64,000 bases of DNA from an uncultured Eubacteriales bacterium. Lineage in GTDB: Bacteria; Bacillota; Clostridia; Oscillospirales; Acutalibacteraceae. Positions within the stretch are counted from its first letter, which is position 1. Each line of letters begins with the position of its first letter. The notes under the pieces were generated by a model. That model was given only the letters and a program-made list of their open reading frames with translations. It had not been told where the DNA came from and did not search any database. The position numbers and the translations under genes were made by a program. This document shows positions 1 to 8,639 of this stretch, piece after piece. The stretch is taken from assembly GCA_934394855.1 (NCBI GenBank), contig CAKRRH010000007.1, positions 8,546-72,545 on the forward strand, written 5' to 3'.

Positions 1-1
1 C

Positions 2-400
2 TCACGCTGCGACACGATTGAAAATTTTGTATCGCAGGTCGAAACCTTGTCAAAGCAGTCGGTTGTAACTTATCGTGACCGCCTTGAGGAGAAAATGAGG
101 GAGTTGCTTGACGATAAGCAGGTGGACGAAACAAGGCTCATCACCGAAACGGCGATTTTTGCCGATAAAATTGCGGTTGATGAAGAAACCGTCAGACTTC
201 GCAGTCATATCAAACAGCTTAAACAGATGGTTTCGTCAAGCGAAGCCGTAGGAAGAAAGATTGACTTCCTTGTTCAGGAGATGAACCGTGAAACCAACAC
301 GATCGGCTCAAAATCGGTATCTGTCGAGATTACCCAAATCGTTGTAGACATGAAATCCGAGATCGAAAAAATCAGAGAACAAATTCAGAACATTGAGTAA
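2..400 (+). CDS. yicC: YicC/YloC-family endoribonuclease, C-terminal part (5' end outside window)
   Basis: The reading frame is open from the first bases of the window, so the N-terminal half is missing; 132 residues are visible. YicC/YloC proteins are endoribonucleases. The visible part carries the strongly conserved C-terminal block: RLITETAIFADK, then VGRKIDFLVQEMNRETNTIGSK, and the tail MKSEIEKIREQ(I)QNIE that ends nearly all family members. A TTG at 47 is an internal codon, not a start. The next gene (RemA-like) begins 11 bases after the stop, the usual Firmicutes order yicC-remA-gmk-rpoZ. The family call is secure; function follows from the family. Confidence 0.93.
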   Translation, partial: SRCDTIENFVSQVETLSKQSVVTYRDRLEEKMRELLDDKQVDETRLITETAIFADKIAVDEETVRLRSHIKQLKQMVSSSEAVGRKIDFLVQEMNRETNTIGSKSVSVEITQIVVDMKSEIEKIREQIQNIE

Positions 401-411
401 GGACGGGATTT

Positions 412-675
412 ATGAAACTGCTTAATATCGGATTCGGCAATTTAGTTAACGCCGACCGAATCATCTCGGTGGTCAGTCCCGATTCCGCTCCGTCAAAGCG
501 AATTGTCGCAGACGCAAAAATGAACTGCCGAATAATTGACGCAACGCAAGGCCGCAGAACAAGGGCAATCATTATCACCGACAGCGACCATGTAATTTTG
601 AGTTATCTTCAAACCGAAACAATTGCCGCAAGGCTTTCGGGTAACCCGGAAATGGGGGTTGTTGTTGATGAATAA
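412..675 (+). CDS. remA: RemA-like DUF370 regulator
   Basis: This is an 87-residue DUF370 protein of the RemA type, a small DNA-binding regulator that in Bacillus subtilis activates biofilm-matrix and osmoprotection genes. Family hallmarks are the start MKLLNIGFGN, the VNADRIISVVSPDSAPSKR segment and the GRRTRAIIITDSDHVILS core. Family length is about 85-90 residues, so it is complete. It lies between yicC and gmk, its normal place in Clostridia and Bacilli, and its stop overlaps the gmk start, indicating co-transcription. Which targets it controls here cannot be read from the sequence. Confidence 0.9.
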   Translation: MKLLNIGFGNLVNADRIISVVSPDSAPSKRIVADAKMNCRIIDATQGRRTRAIIITDSDHVILSYLQTETIAARLSGNPEMGVVVDE

Positions 676-1291
676 GGGTAATTTGTTCATCTTTTCGGGT
701 CCTTCGGGAATCGGAAAAGACACCGTTTTAAAAGAGCTTTTAAAGGCTCATGAGAACATTCGTCTGTCGATTTCGTCAATCACAAGAAATATGCGTGAGG
801 GCGAGGTCGAGGGTGAGAAATATCATTTTATCAGCCGTGAGCAATTTGAAAAAATGCTCGAAAATGACGAACTTCTTGAATATAACGAATATGTCGGAAA
901 CTACTACGGAACACCGAAAAAGCCTGTTTTTGACTGGCTCGAACAGGGCTATGACGTCATTCTTGAAATTGATGTCAACGGCGCAATGAAGGTAATGGAA
1001 AAATGTCCCGAGGCTGTGAGTGTGTTCATGATGCCGACATCGATAAATGTTTTGCGTGAGCGCCTTAATAAAAGAGGCACGGAAGACAAAGCAACGATTG
1101 ATAAACGCGTCAATCAAGCGCTCTATGAAATCGGCTGCGCCGACAAATACGACTATGTATTTGTTAACGACGAGCTTCAAAAAGCCGTCGATGATTTATA
1201 TGCTATCATCAGAGCAAACGCTCTGTTGAAAAATAATATGATTGATTTTATACATGAGGTGGAGAAAAATGCTGAATCCTGCAATTGCTAA
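668..1291 (+). CDS. gmk: Guanylate kinase
   Basis: Guanylate kinase phosphorylates GMP to GDP with ATP. The 207-residue protein has the P-loop FSGPSGIGKDT near residues 6-15 (Asp where many homologs have Gly), the GMP-binding segment ISSITRNMREGEVEGEKYHF, and the conserved EIDVNGAMKV block. The start at 668 was chosen because it gives a normal N-terminus immediately before the P-loop and overlaps the remA stop; an upstream in-frame start at 623 would add residues inside remA. The rpoZ start lies inside its last codons, so remA-gmk-rpoZ are translationally coupled. Confidence 0.95.
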   Translation: MNKGNLFIFSGPSGIGKDTVLKELLKAHENIRLSISSITRNMREGEVEGEKYHFISREQFEKMLENDELLEYNEYVGNYYGTPKKPVFDWLEQGYDVILEIDVNGAMKVMEKCPEAVSVFMMPTSINVLRERLNKRGTEDKATIDKRVNQALYEIGCADKYDYVFVNDELQKAVDDLYAIIRANALLKNNMIDFIHEVEKNAESCNC

Positions 1292-1448
1292 ACTTATAAA
1301 AAACTATGACAGCCGTTATCAAATGGTAATCGATGTTGCAAATCTTGCCCGTCACATTGCTCAAAAGGCAGAGGACGAGGGAAGAATCTTGGTTAAAAAG
1401 CCGGTCGAGCTTGCATTTAACCAGCTTGCCGAGAATTATGACGACTAA
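1269..1448 (+). CDS. rpoZ: RNA polymerase omega subunit
   Basis: This is a 59-residue protein with the omega signature: MLNPAIAKLIKNYDSRYQMVIDVA, then ARHIA and KPVELAFNQLAE. Omega assists assembly of RNA polymerase around beta-prime. It is short even for omega but ends in the usual acidic tail. The start at 1269 follows a GAGGTGGAG Shine-Dalgarno and overlaps the end of gmk by 23 bases. The coaBC gene often found next to it in Firmicutes is absent. Confidence 0.92.
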   Translation: MLNPAIAKLIKNYDSRYQMVIDVANLARHIAQKAEDEGRILVKKPVELAFNQLAENYDD

Positions 1449-1464
1449 TTTGATAGACTAATTC

Positions 1465-1490
1465 AAAAGTCAGGGTAACGCCTGACTTTT
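1465..1490 (+). terminator. Hairpin after rpoZ, probable weak terminator
   Basis: A 10-bp perfect stem (AAAAGTCAGG / CCTGACTTTT) with a 6-base loop lies 17 bases after the rpoZ stop. No U-run continues beyond the stem itself, so it may only attenuate transcription into priA. Confidence 0.5.
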
Positions 1491-1563
1491 GCTGATATTT
1501 GGCGATTTTGTCAAATTTTAATTCGTTCGGTGGTTAATATATTTATGAAAGGCGGTGCGAATA

Positions 1564-4044
1564 ATGTCGATTAAGCCGATTATCGCAAGGGTTTATGTTG
1601 AACAGACAACTCTCGGTTTTGATAAAAAATTTGATTATTCCGTGCCGTTTGACATGACTAATACCGTTAAAATCGGTTGCAGAGTGTTGGTTCCGTTTGG
1701 CCGTGCGAATAAAAAGCGAATCGGCGTCGTTGTTGACATTGTGACAATGGACGAGCGTGATGTTAAGGTAGTAAAGCCTATCTCATCAGTCGTTGACAAA
1801 CAACCGCTGATAACGGACGAGATGCTAAAGCTCGCCGAGTTTTTAAGCGAACGCTGTTTTTGCACATTCTATGACGCAATTCGCCCGATGCTGCCGCTTG
1901 GCATAAATGTCAACATAATCTCAATGATAACCGTGCCTGAAAAATTGCCGTCGGGAATTGAATTTTCACCCGAACAGCAACGAATATTCGATACTGTGGC
2001 AAAATCGAAAAACGGCGTAAAATATGACCGTTTGTGCGAGATTTTCGGGCTTGATGAAAATGCCGCAATCATTAAAGATATGCTAAGCGGTGGAATGCTT
2101 TGCCGAACAGACGACGCTGTTCGCAAGGTCGGCGACGCAAGTGTGAAAATGGTGCGGCTGAATGAGGATATGTTTGACAGCGCTGATGATGAAATAAAAT
2201 TAACCCCGAAACAGCGGTTGGTCTATGATTTTTTATCGGATGCAAAAGCCGCATCTATTAAGGAAGTATGCTATTTTACAGGGGTCACGACCGCCGTTGT
2301 AACTGCGCTTATCAAAAAAGATATTCTCATCAGCTTTGAAAATGAGGTCTATCGCAGTCCCTATGAAACAATAGGCGAGGGCGTTCGGCGTGATATTATT
2401 CTGTCCGATGAACAAAACGCCGCTTATCAAGGACTTTGTGAAGTAAGAAAAAAATGCGATAGCGATAAATCGGGTCAGGCGGCGTTATTATATGGCGTTA
2501 CGGGTTCGGGAAAAACGCAGGTCTTTCTGAAGCTTATCGATGATGTGATCGATGAAGGTCTCGGCGTAATCGTAATGGTGCCCGAAATCGCTCTGACCCC
2601 ACAGACGATGAGTATATTTCAGCGCAGGTACGGCAACCGAGTCGCAATTTTTCATTCGGCAATGAGCGTCGGTCAGCGAACAGATGAATGGAAAAGGGTA
2701 AAGCGGGGAGAAGCAAAAATCGCAATCGGCACCCGTTCTGCCGTTTTTGCTCCGTTTGACAAGCTCGGACTCATCATCATGGACGAAGAACAGGAGCATA
2801 CCTATAAATCCGAAAGCACTCCGAGATATTCGGCAAAGGACGCCGCAAAATTTCGGTGCATATATAATAATTGTTTATTCTTAATGGCGTCGGCAACGCC
2901 GAGCATTGAAACATTTTCGCTTGCAAAATCGGGCAAAATACCGTTTTTTACAATGAAACAGCGATATGGCAATGTTCACCTACCGAAGGTCAAAACGGTC
3001 AACATGAAACAGCAGTACATGAAAGGCAATTTCGGAATTTTGTCCGACGAGCTGTGTAATTCGTTGTCGGCTGTATTTCATGAGGGCAAGCAGTCGATTC
3101 TTTTGCTAAACCGCCGCGGCTACAATGTGTTTGTGTCATGCCGCAACTGCGGCAATGTCAAAACCTGCCCAAACTGCTCAATATCATTAACATATCATTC
3201 CGCAAACAATCGGCTGATGTGTCATTATTGCGGATATTCTGAACCGTTTTCGGAAAAATGCGATAAATGCGGCGATAAGCAAATCAGACTGTCGGGCTAT
3301 GGCACGCAAAAGGTGGAGGAAGAGCTGTCGCTCATCTTTCCGAAAGCAAGAATTTTGCGAATGGATGCTGACACGACAATGCACCGATTTGCCCATGAGA
3401 AAAAGCTGACGGCTTTTGCAAACGGCGAATATGACATTATGGTCGGAACGCAAATGGTCGCAAAGGGACTTGATTTTCCGAATGTCACATTGGTAGGCGT
3501 GATAAATGCCGATCAATCGCTCTATTCGGGTGATTTCCGTTCAGCCGAGCGCACATTTTCATTGCTCACCCAGGTGATCGGAAGATCGGGCAGGGGCGAA
3601 GATGAAGGCGAAGCGATCATTCAGACGATCACACCCGAAAACGAAATCATTTGGCTGTCGGCAAAACAGGATTATGATGAATTTTTCAATACCGAAATAT
3701 TGACCCGAAAACTGCTGAAATATCCGCCGTATTGCAATTTGTGCGTGGTTGGTTTTATCGGCGAGGACAGAAGTTTGGTTGAAAATTGCGCCAACTACTT
3801 TTTTGAGAGATTAACCTCATCTCTTAAATCCGATTACAGCGATGTCAAAACGATAATACTCGGTCCTTCAACCGCGCAAGTGCCGAAGGTCAGCAACAAA
3901 TATCGCTATCGGATGATAATGAAATGTCGGTCAAACAGCCGATTGAGACAGCTTGTTCGAGAGTTGATTACTTCGGTGATGAATATAAATAAATATAAAA
4001 ATGTAACTGTTTTTGCGGACATTGATCCTGAAAACATACTTTAG
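1564..4044 (+). CDS. priA: Primosomal protein N' (replication restart helicase PriA)
   Basis: PriA is the 3'-5' superfamily 2 helicase that reloads the replisome at collapsed forks. The 826-residue protein has an N-terminal 3'BD region (ARVYVEQTTLGFDKKFDYSVP), Walker A GVTGSGKT near residue 312, a DEEQ Walker B box near 405, SATPS, and a zinc region near 525-575 with eight cysteines in four CxxC-type pairs (CRNCG, CPNC, CHYCG, CDKCG). Motif VI (QVIGRSGR) is intact. ATG 1564 was chosen over a GTG nine bases upstream because AGGCGG then sits at a proper distance. def follows after 17 bases. Confidence 0.96.
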   Translation: MSIKPIIARVYVEQTTLGFDKKFDYSVPFDMTNTVKIGCRVLVPFGRANKKRIGVVVDIVTMDERDVKVVKPISSVVDKQPLITDEMLKLAEFLSERCFCTFYDAIRPMLPLGINVNIISMITVPEKLPSGIEFSPEQQRIFDTVAKSKNGVKYDRLCEIFGLDENAAIIKDMLSGGMLCRTDDAVRKVGDASVKMVRLNEDMFDSADDEIKLTPKQRLVYDFLSDAKAASIKEVCYFTGVTTAVVTALIKKDILISFENEVYRSPYETIGEGVRRDIILSDEQNAAYQGLCEVRKKCDSDKSGQAALLYGVTGSGKTQVFLKLIDDVIDEGLGVIVMVPEIALTPQTMSIFQRRYGNRVAIFHSAMSVGQRTDEWKRVKRGEAKIAIGTRSAVFAPFDKLGLIIMDEEQEHTYKSESTPRYSAKDAAKFRCIYNNCLFLMASATPSIETFSLAKSGKIPFFTMKQRYGNVHLPKVKTVNMKQQYMKGNFGILSDELCNSLSAVFHEGKQSILLLNRRGYNVFVSCRNCGNVKTCPNCSISLTYHSANNRLMCHYCGYSEPFSEKCDKCGDKQIRLSGYGTQKVEEELSLIFPKARILRMDADTTMHRFAHEKKLTAFANGEYDIMVGTQMVAKGLDFPNVTLVGVINADQSLYSGDFRSAERTFSLLTQVIGRSGRGEDEGEAIIQTITPENEIIWLSAKQDYDEFFNTEILTRKLLKYPPYCNLCVVGFIGEDRSLVENCANYFFERLTSSLKSDYSDVKTIILGPSTAQVPKVSNKYRYRMIMKCRSNSRLRQLVRELITSVMNINKYKNVTVFADIDPENIL

Positions 4045-4061
4045 GAAATGGTGATTAGATT

Positions 4062-4526
4062 ATGGCAATCAGAGAAATTGTTAAAGTCGGCGACGAAGTG
4101 CTGACGAAAAAATGCCGTGTTCAGGAAAAATTTGACGAGCGACTTCACAACCTGCTTGACGATATGTATGAAACATTGCAGGCGGCAAACGGAGTCGGTC
4201 TTGCGGCGCCGCAAATCGGTCTGCTTCGCAGAATCTGCATTGTTGACATCGGTGACGATGACGGTCTTGTTGAACTCATAAACCCTGAAATAATCGAAGC
4301 TTCAGGCTCACAGCGCGACTGTGAGGGCTGCCTTTCGGCACCTGGCAGATGGGGCTATGTTACCCGTCCAAATAAAGTAACCGTCAAAGCGCAGGACAGA
4401 AACGGCAAAGAATTTACAATCACGGGCGAAGGACTTAAGGCTCGTGCATTTTGCCATGAGATCGACCATCTTGACGGAATCATGTTCCTGTCAAAGGTTG
4501 ATGAATTTGTCGAAGTTGACGACTAA
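4062..4526 (+). CDS. def: Peptide deformylase
   Basis: Removes the formyl group from the N-terminal Met of nascent proteins. The 154-residue enzyme has all three motifs: GVGLAAPQIG (box 1), EGCLSAPG (box 2, metal-binding Cys) and HEIDHLDG (box 3, the HExxH metal and catalytic residues). Length is normal. Its stop is 19 bases before fmt; def-fmt is the classic pairing of deformylase with formyltransferase. Confidence 0.97.
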   Translation: MAIREIVKVGDEVLTKKCRVQEKFDERLHNLLDDMYETLQAANGVGLAAPQIGLLRRICIVDIGDDDGLVELINPEIIEASGSQRDCEGCLSAPGRWGYVTRPNKVTVKAQDRNGKEFTITGEGLKARAFCHEIDHLDGIMFLSKVDEFVEVDD

Positions 4527-4545
4527 AGTTTAAGGAGCTCGTGAT

Positions 4546-5469
4546 ATGAAAACAGTATTTATGGGTACACCCGACTTTGCCGTGCCGTGTTTGGAAAAGC
4601 TGATTGAATGCGGTCATGAGGTTGCGGCAGTCTTTACTCAACCAGACAAGCCGGTTGGCAGAAAGCATATTTTAACACCTCCCGAAGTAAAGGTATGTGC
4701 GTTAAGTCACAACATTCCCGTATATCAGCCCGAATCCGTTAAAAAGGACGACACAGCATTTAATATAATCAAAGCTATTGACCCCGATGTTTGCGTTGTT
4801 GTGGCATACGGCAAGATTTTGCCGAAATCAATTCTTGAACTGCCGAAATACGGCTGCATAAATGTTCATGCGTCGCTTTTGCCGAAATTCAGGGGTGCGT
4901 CGCCTGTGCAATGGGCGATTCGCTGCGGCGAAAGCAAAACCGGTGTTTCCACAATGCTGCTTGATGAGGGCATGGATACGGGCGATGTTTTGCTGAAATC
5001 CGAGTGCGACATCACAAAAGAGGATACTGCGGAAACATTGTTTGATAAATTATCTCCAATGGGCGCAGATTTGCTGATAAAAACACTCGACGGGCTCGAA
5101 AAAAGCAAGATTACGCCGACACCGCAAAATGAAGCGGACGCAAGCTATGCGCCGATTATAAAAAAAGAGGACGCATTGATCGATTTTAGCAAGAATGCCG
5201 ATGAAATTGACTGCATAATCAGAGGACTTCACATTTGGCCTGTTGCCTACACTTATGTCAATGACAAACGGCTGAAAATATATTCGGCAAATGTAATTAA
5301 GGCAGAAAAAGGGGAATGCGGCGAGATTTTGTCACAAAATGGCGCAATTACCGTAAAATGCGGCGGTGACAGTGCAATCGAAATTACGGATTTGCAGCTT
5401 GAAGGCTCAAAGAGAATGCTTGCCCGTGACTTTTTAAACGGAAGAAAGCTTGATGTTGATAAACTTTAA
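4546..5469 (+). CDS. fmt: Methionyl-tRNA formyltransferase
   Basis: Formylates initiator Met-tRNA using 10-formyltetrahydrofolate. The 307-residue protein shows the N-terminal MGTPDFAVPCLEKL, the catalytic HASLLPKFRGASPVQWAI block (Asn-His-Asp site) and the C-terminal tRNA-binding domain with GLHIWPVAYT. An AAGGAGCTC Shine-Dalgarno precedes the ATG. Part of priA-def-fmt-rsmB. Confidence 0.96.
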   Translation: MKTVFMGTPDFAVPCLEKLIECGHEVAAVFTQPDKPVGRKHILTPPEVKVCALSHNIPVYQPESVKKDDTAFNIIKAIDPDVCVVVAYGKILPKSILELPKYGCINVHASLLPKFRGASPVQWAIRCGESKTGVSTMLLDEGMDTGDVLLKSECDITKEDTAETLFDKLSPMGADLLIKTLDGLEKSKITPTPQNEADASYAPIIKKEDALIDFSKNADEIDCIIRGLHIWPVAYTYVNDKRLKIYSANVIKAEKGECGEILSQNGAITVKCGGDSAIEITDLQLEGSKRMLARDFLNGRKLDVDKL

Positions 5470-5487
5470 GGTAAGGTAAAATATTAT

Positions 5488-6810
5488 ATGCCAAATGCAC
5501 GAATAACAGCAATTAAAGCCCTTATTAAAACCGAAAACGATGAGGGCTATTCCAATATTGTAATTGACAAAGCGCTCGATAATGATAATTTGTCAAGGCT
5601 TGACAGAGCCTTTGCAAGCGCATTGTTTTATGGCGTTTTGGAACGCAAAATCACGCTTGATTACATTCTTTCAAAATATCTGAAAAATCCTGTTGAGAAA
5701 ACCGACATAACCGTTTTGACAATTTTGAGATGCGGAATCTATCAGCTGAAATTTATGGACAAGGTTCCCGATAATGCAGCGGTGAACGAGTCGGTGAAAT
5801 GCGCCGTTTCATTGAAAAAGCACAGCGCAAAGGGATTTGTCAATGCTGTTCTTCGTTCGTTCATTCGTGACTCAAAGCTCGTCAAAGCGCCGAAAACCGA
5901 GCTTGAAACGCTCTCGGTCAAATATTCCGTTCCGATGTGGCTTGTAAAATCATATATTAACGATTTCGGCAAAGAACGAGCTGAGAAAATCATGGCAGCA
6001 TTTCTTCGTTCGGATTATCTGTCGATTCGTGTTAATACTCGAAAAATCGGAACGGATAAATTCCTTGAAAGACTGTTGTCGGACGGATATAATGCCAAAC
6101 TGTCCGAAATTTGCGAGGACGCAATTATCATTAAATCATCGGGTAAAATCGAAGATATATATGGATTTAAGCAAGGTTATTTTCATGTTCAGGATGTTGC
6201 TTCGCAGCTATGTGCAAAAGCGCTATCTGTCGGAGAGAATGACAGTGTGCTTGATGTGTGCGCAGCACCCGGCGGAAAGAGTTTTACGATTGCCGAGATG
6301 ACCGATAAATCAGTCACGGCTTGCGATTTATATGAGCATAAAATCAAGCTCATTGAATCGGGGGCAAAAAGACTTGGGCTTGACAACATAAAAGCGATTG
6401 TGAATGATGCATCAAAGCCTAATGAGAATTTTGTCGAATTTGACAGAGTTTTATGCGATTTGCCTTGTTCCGGGTTAGGAATTTTGGGCAAAAAGCCGGA
6501 AATTCGTTACAAAAATGTTACCTTTCTTGACAAATTGCCCTCAATACAGTATCATTTATTAGAAGTATCATCGAGATATGTTGCAAAGGGCGGTCTGCTC
6601 ATATATTCGACCTGCACACTTCGTCATGAAGAAAACCATGATGTTGCAAACAGGTTCTTAAACGAGCACCCCGAATTTGAGGCGGTCGAGATTTTGCCTC
6701 AGATTAAACGGGAGATCGATGAACCGAAAAATATGCTCACACTCATGCCGTATCTTTACAATACCGACGGATTTTTCATTTCATGTTTCAGAAAGAGAGG
6801 GTCAGAATGA
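5488..6810 (+). CDS. rsmB: 16S rRNA (cytosine-967-C5)-methyltransferase
   Basis: RsmB/Sun methylates C967 of 16S rRNA with S-adenosylmethionine. The 440-residue protein has an N-terminal NusB-like RNA-binding domain (about 1-135), then a Rossmann methyltransferase with the SAM motif LDVCAAPGGKSF near residue 253 and the catalytic cysteines in CDLPCSGLG and YSTCTL. Its last codons overlap the rlmN start as ATGA, so the two rRNA methyltransferases are translationally coupled. Confidence 0.95.
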   Translation: MPNARITAIKALIKTENDEGYSNIVIDKALDNDNLSRLDRAFASALFYGVLERKITLDYILSKYLKNPVEKTDITVLTILRCGIYQLKFMDKVPDNAAVNESVKCAVSLKKHSAKGFVNAVLRSFIRDSKLVKAPKTELETLSVKYSVPMWLVKSYINDFGKERAEKIMAAFLRSDYLSIRVNTRKIGTDKFLERLLSDGYNAKLSEICEDAIIIKSSGKIEDIYGFKQGYFHVQDVASQLCAKALSVGENDSVLDVCAAPGGKSFTIAEMTDKSVTACDLYEHKIKLIESGAKRLGLDNIKAIVNDASKPNENFVEFDRVLCDLPCSGLGILGKKPEIRYKNVTFLDKLPSIQYHLLEVSSRYVAKGGLLIYSTCTLRHEENHDVANRFLNEHPEFEAVEILPQIKREIDEPKNMLTLMPYLYNTDGFFISCFRKRGSE

Positions 6811-7832
6811 ACGATTTAAAATCGATGACCTTTGATGAAATTGAAAATATTTGCGTTGGGTTGGGACTGAAAAAATTTCGTGCAAAGCAGATTTATGGCT
6901 GGCTTTGCAAAGGCGTTGACGATTTTTCTCAAATGACCAATCTGCCTAAAGCAGATCTTGAGCTTCTTAAAAAAGATTATTTCATTTCGTCTGCGAAAAT
7001 CGAGCAAAAATTCACTTCAAAAATCGACGACACGGTTAAATATCTGTATAAGATGTATGACGGTGAGTTCATTGAGTCGGTCGTGATGAAATATAAGCAC
7101 GGCTGGTCGATTTGCGTATCAACTCAGGTCGGTTGTGCAATGGGCTGCAAATTTTGCGCATCAACTTTAAACGGCAAAAAGCGCGATTTGCTTGCAGGAG
7201 AGATTCTTTCTCAAATATTTACGGCGCAAAATGACCTGTCAATCAGAATATCGAATGTCGTGCTCATGGGAATGGGCGAGCCGCTCGATAATTATGATAA
7301 TGTTCTGCGTTTTTTGCATTTGGTGTCAAACGACGACGGACTGAACATCGGAATGCGTCATATTTCGCTTTCAACCTGCGGACTCGTTGACATGATCGAA
7401 AAGCTGGCAGAAGAGGGATTGCAGCTGACGCTTTCGGTTTCGCTTCATGCACCTAATGATGAAATCCGAGATAAATTCATGCCGATAAATCATAAATATA
7501 ATGTATCTGAGTTGATTTCGGCGTGCAAAAGATATATTGACAAGACAGGACGCAGAATCAGCTTTGAATATTCGCTGATTAAGGGCGTTAATGATTCGAT
7601 TGAATGTGCTGATGAATTAACACGGCTTTTGTCGGGTATGCTGTGTCATATAAACCTGATTCCGGTAAATCCTGTCAAGGAACGAGGACTTTCTCACCCG
7701 ACAATGCAAAATGTATATAAATTTGAAAAGCGGCTGATTGATAACGGCATGAACGCTACAATCAGAAGAACGCTCGGCGCTGACATTTCCGCTTCCTGCG
7801 GTCAGCTCAGAGCAAAGCATGATAAATCATAA
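6807..7832 (+). CDS. rlmN: Dual-specificity RNA methyltransferase RlmN (23S A2503 / tRNA A37)
   Basis: Radical-SAM methyltransferase that makes 2-methyladenosine in 23S rRNA and tRNA. The 341-residue protein has the CxxxCxxC cluster motif in GCAMGCKFCAST, the GMGEPLDN motif and the second essential cysteine near the end in SASCGQLR. ATG 6807 was preferred to an upstream in-frame ATG at 6783 because AGAGAGGG is then well spaced and the start overlaps the rsmB stop as ATGA. Confidence 0.96.
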   Translation: MNDLKSMTFDEIENICVGLGLKKFRAKQIYGWLCKGVDDFSQMTNLPKADLELLKKDYFISSAKIEQKFTSKIDDTVKYLYKMYDGEFIESVVMKYKHGWSICVSTQVGCAMGCKFCASTLNGKKRDLLAGEILSQIFTAQNDLSIRISNVVLMGMGEPLDNYDNVLRFLHLVSNDDGLNIGMRHISLSTCGLVDMIEKLAEEGLQLTLSVSLHAPNDEIRDKFMPINHKYNVSELISACKRYIDKTGRRISFEYSLIKGVNDSIECADELTRLLSGMLCHINLIPVNPVKERGLSHPTMQNVYKFEKRLIDNGMNATIRRTLGADISASCGQLRAKHDKS

Positions 7833-7871
7833 TTCGGATAAAAATATTAGGAGAGGAGTGGTGTTTAAGTC

Positions 7872-8603
7872 ATGATTATTTCCGGTTCGACCGATGTCGG
7901 AAAAAAGCGGGATAATAACCAAGATTGCTTTGAGATATGTGCATTGTCCGACTTTTGTTCGCTCATGGTCGTTTGTGACGGAATGGGCGGTGCAAACGGC
8001 GGAAACATTGCAAGCACGCTTGCGAGAGATACGATCGTCAAACAAATCAAAGCGCAATATAATCAAAACATGAACGGCCGCTCAATTAAAAATATGCTCA
8101 TCTCCGCAGTTACTGCTGCAAACATTACGGTGTTTGATAAATCATTGTCGGTGTCGTCGCTTTCGGGCATGGGAACTACAACGGTTGCAGTCATCATCTC
8201 AAAAGGCGAAGCATATATCGCTCATGTCGGCGATTCAAGAGCATATCTCATTAACACAGCGGCTCACAGCATTGAGCAGATCACGACCGACCACTCAATC
8301 GTTCAGATGATGGTTGAAACAGGGCAGATCACAAGCGTTGAAGCAAAGGTTCATCCGAAACGAAACATAATCACACGAGCAATCGGCGTTAATGATAATG
8401 TAAAGGTCGATTTTTCAGAACGGCCTGTCGGCGCGGATGAAAAAATATTACTGTGTTCGGACGGACTTTCTAACTTTGTTTCAAATGATGTGATTATGAA
8501 CACACTTTGTGCAAACAGCGGCAAGGATGCTGTTAATATATTGATTGATGAAGCCAATGCAAACGGCGGCGGCGATAATATTACTGTTGTGATAGCAGAA
8601 TGA
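7872..8603 (+). CDS. stp: PP2C-type Ser/Thr phosphatase (Stp/PrpC)
   Basis: Metal-dependent phosphatase that reverses phosphorylation by the adjacent PASTA kinase. The 243-residue protein carries the PPM motifs in order: STDVGKKRDNNQD, VVCDGMGGANGG, SGMGTT, HVGDSRAYL, LCSDGLSNF and GGGDNITVV, which supply the metal-binding aspartates. Phosphatase and kinase are adjacent, as in most Firmicutes, and act on cell-wall and division substrates. Confidence 0.95.
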   Translation: MIISGSTDVGKKRDNNQDCFEICALSDFCSLMVVCDGMGGANGGNIASTLARDTIVKQIKAQYNQNMNGRSIKNMLISAVTAANITVFDKSLSVSSLSGMGTTTVAVIISKGEAYIAHVGDSRAYLINTAAHSIEQITTDHSIVQMMVETGQITSVEAKVHPKRNIITRAIGVNDNVKVDFSERPVGADEKILLCSDGLSNFVSNDVIMNTLCANSGKDAVNILIDEANANGGGDNITVVIAE

Positions 8604-8639
8604 TAGTTTTACCCATGCGAAAGGAAAGGTATTTTGTAT

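Noticed and set aside
1508..1540. Possible priA promoter (TTGTCA ... TAATAT)
   Set aside because: Spacing of 21 bases is too long and no better pair was found; priA may be read through from upstream.
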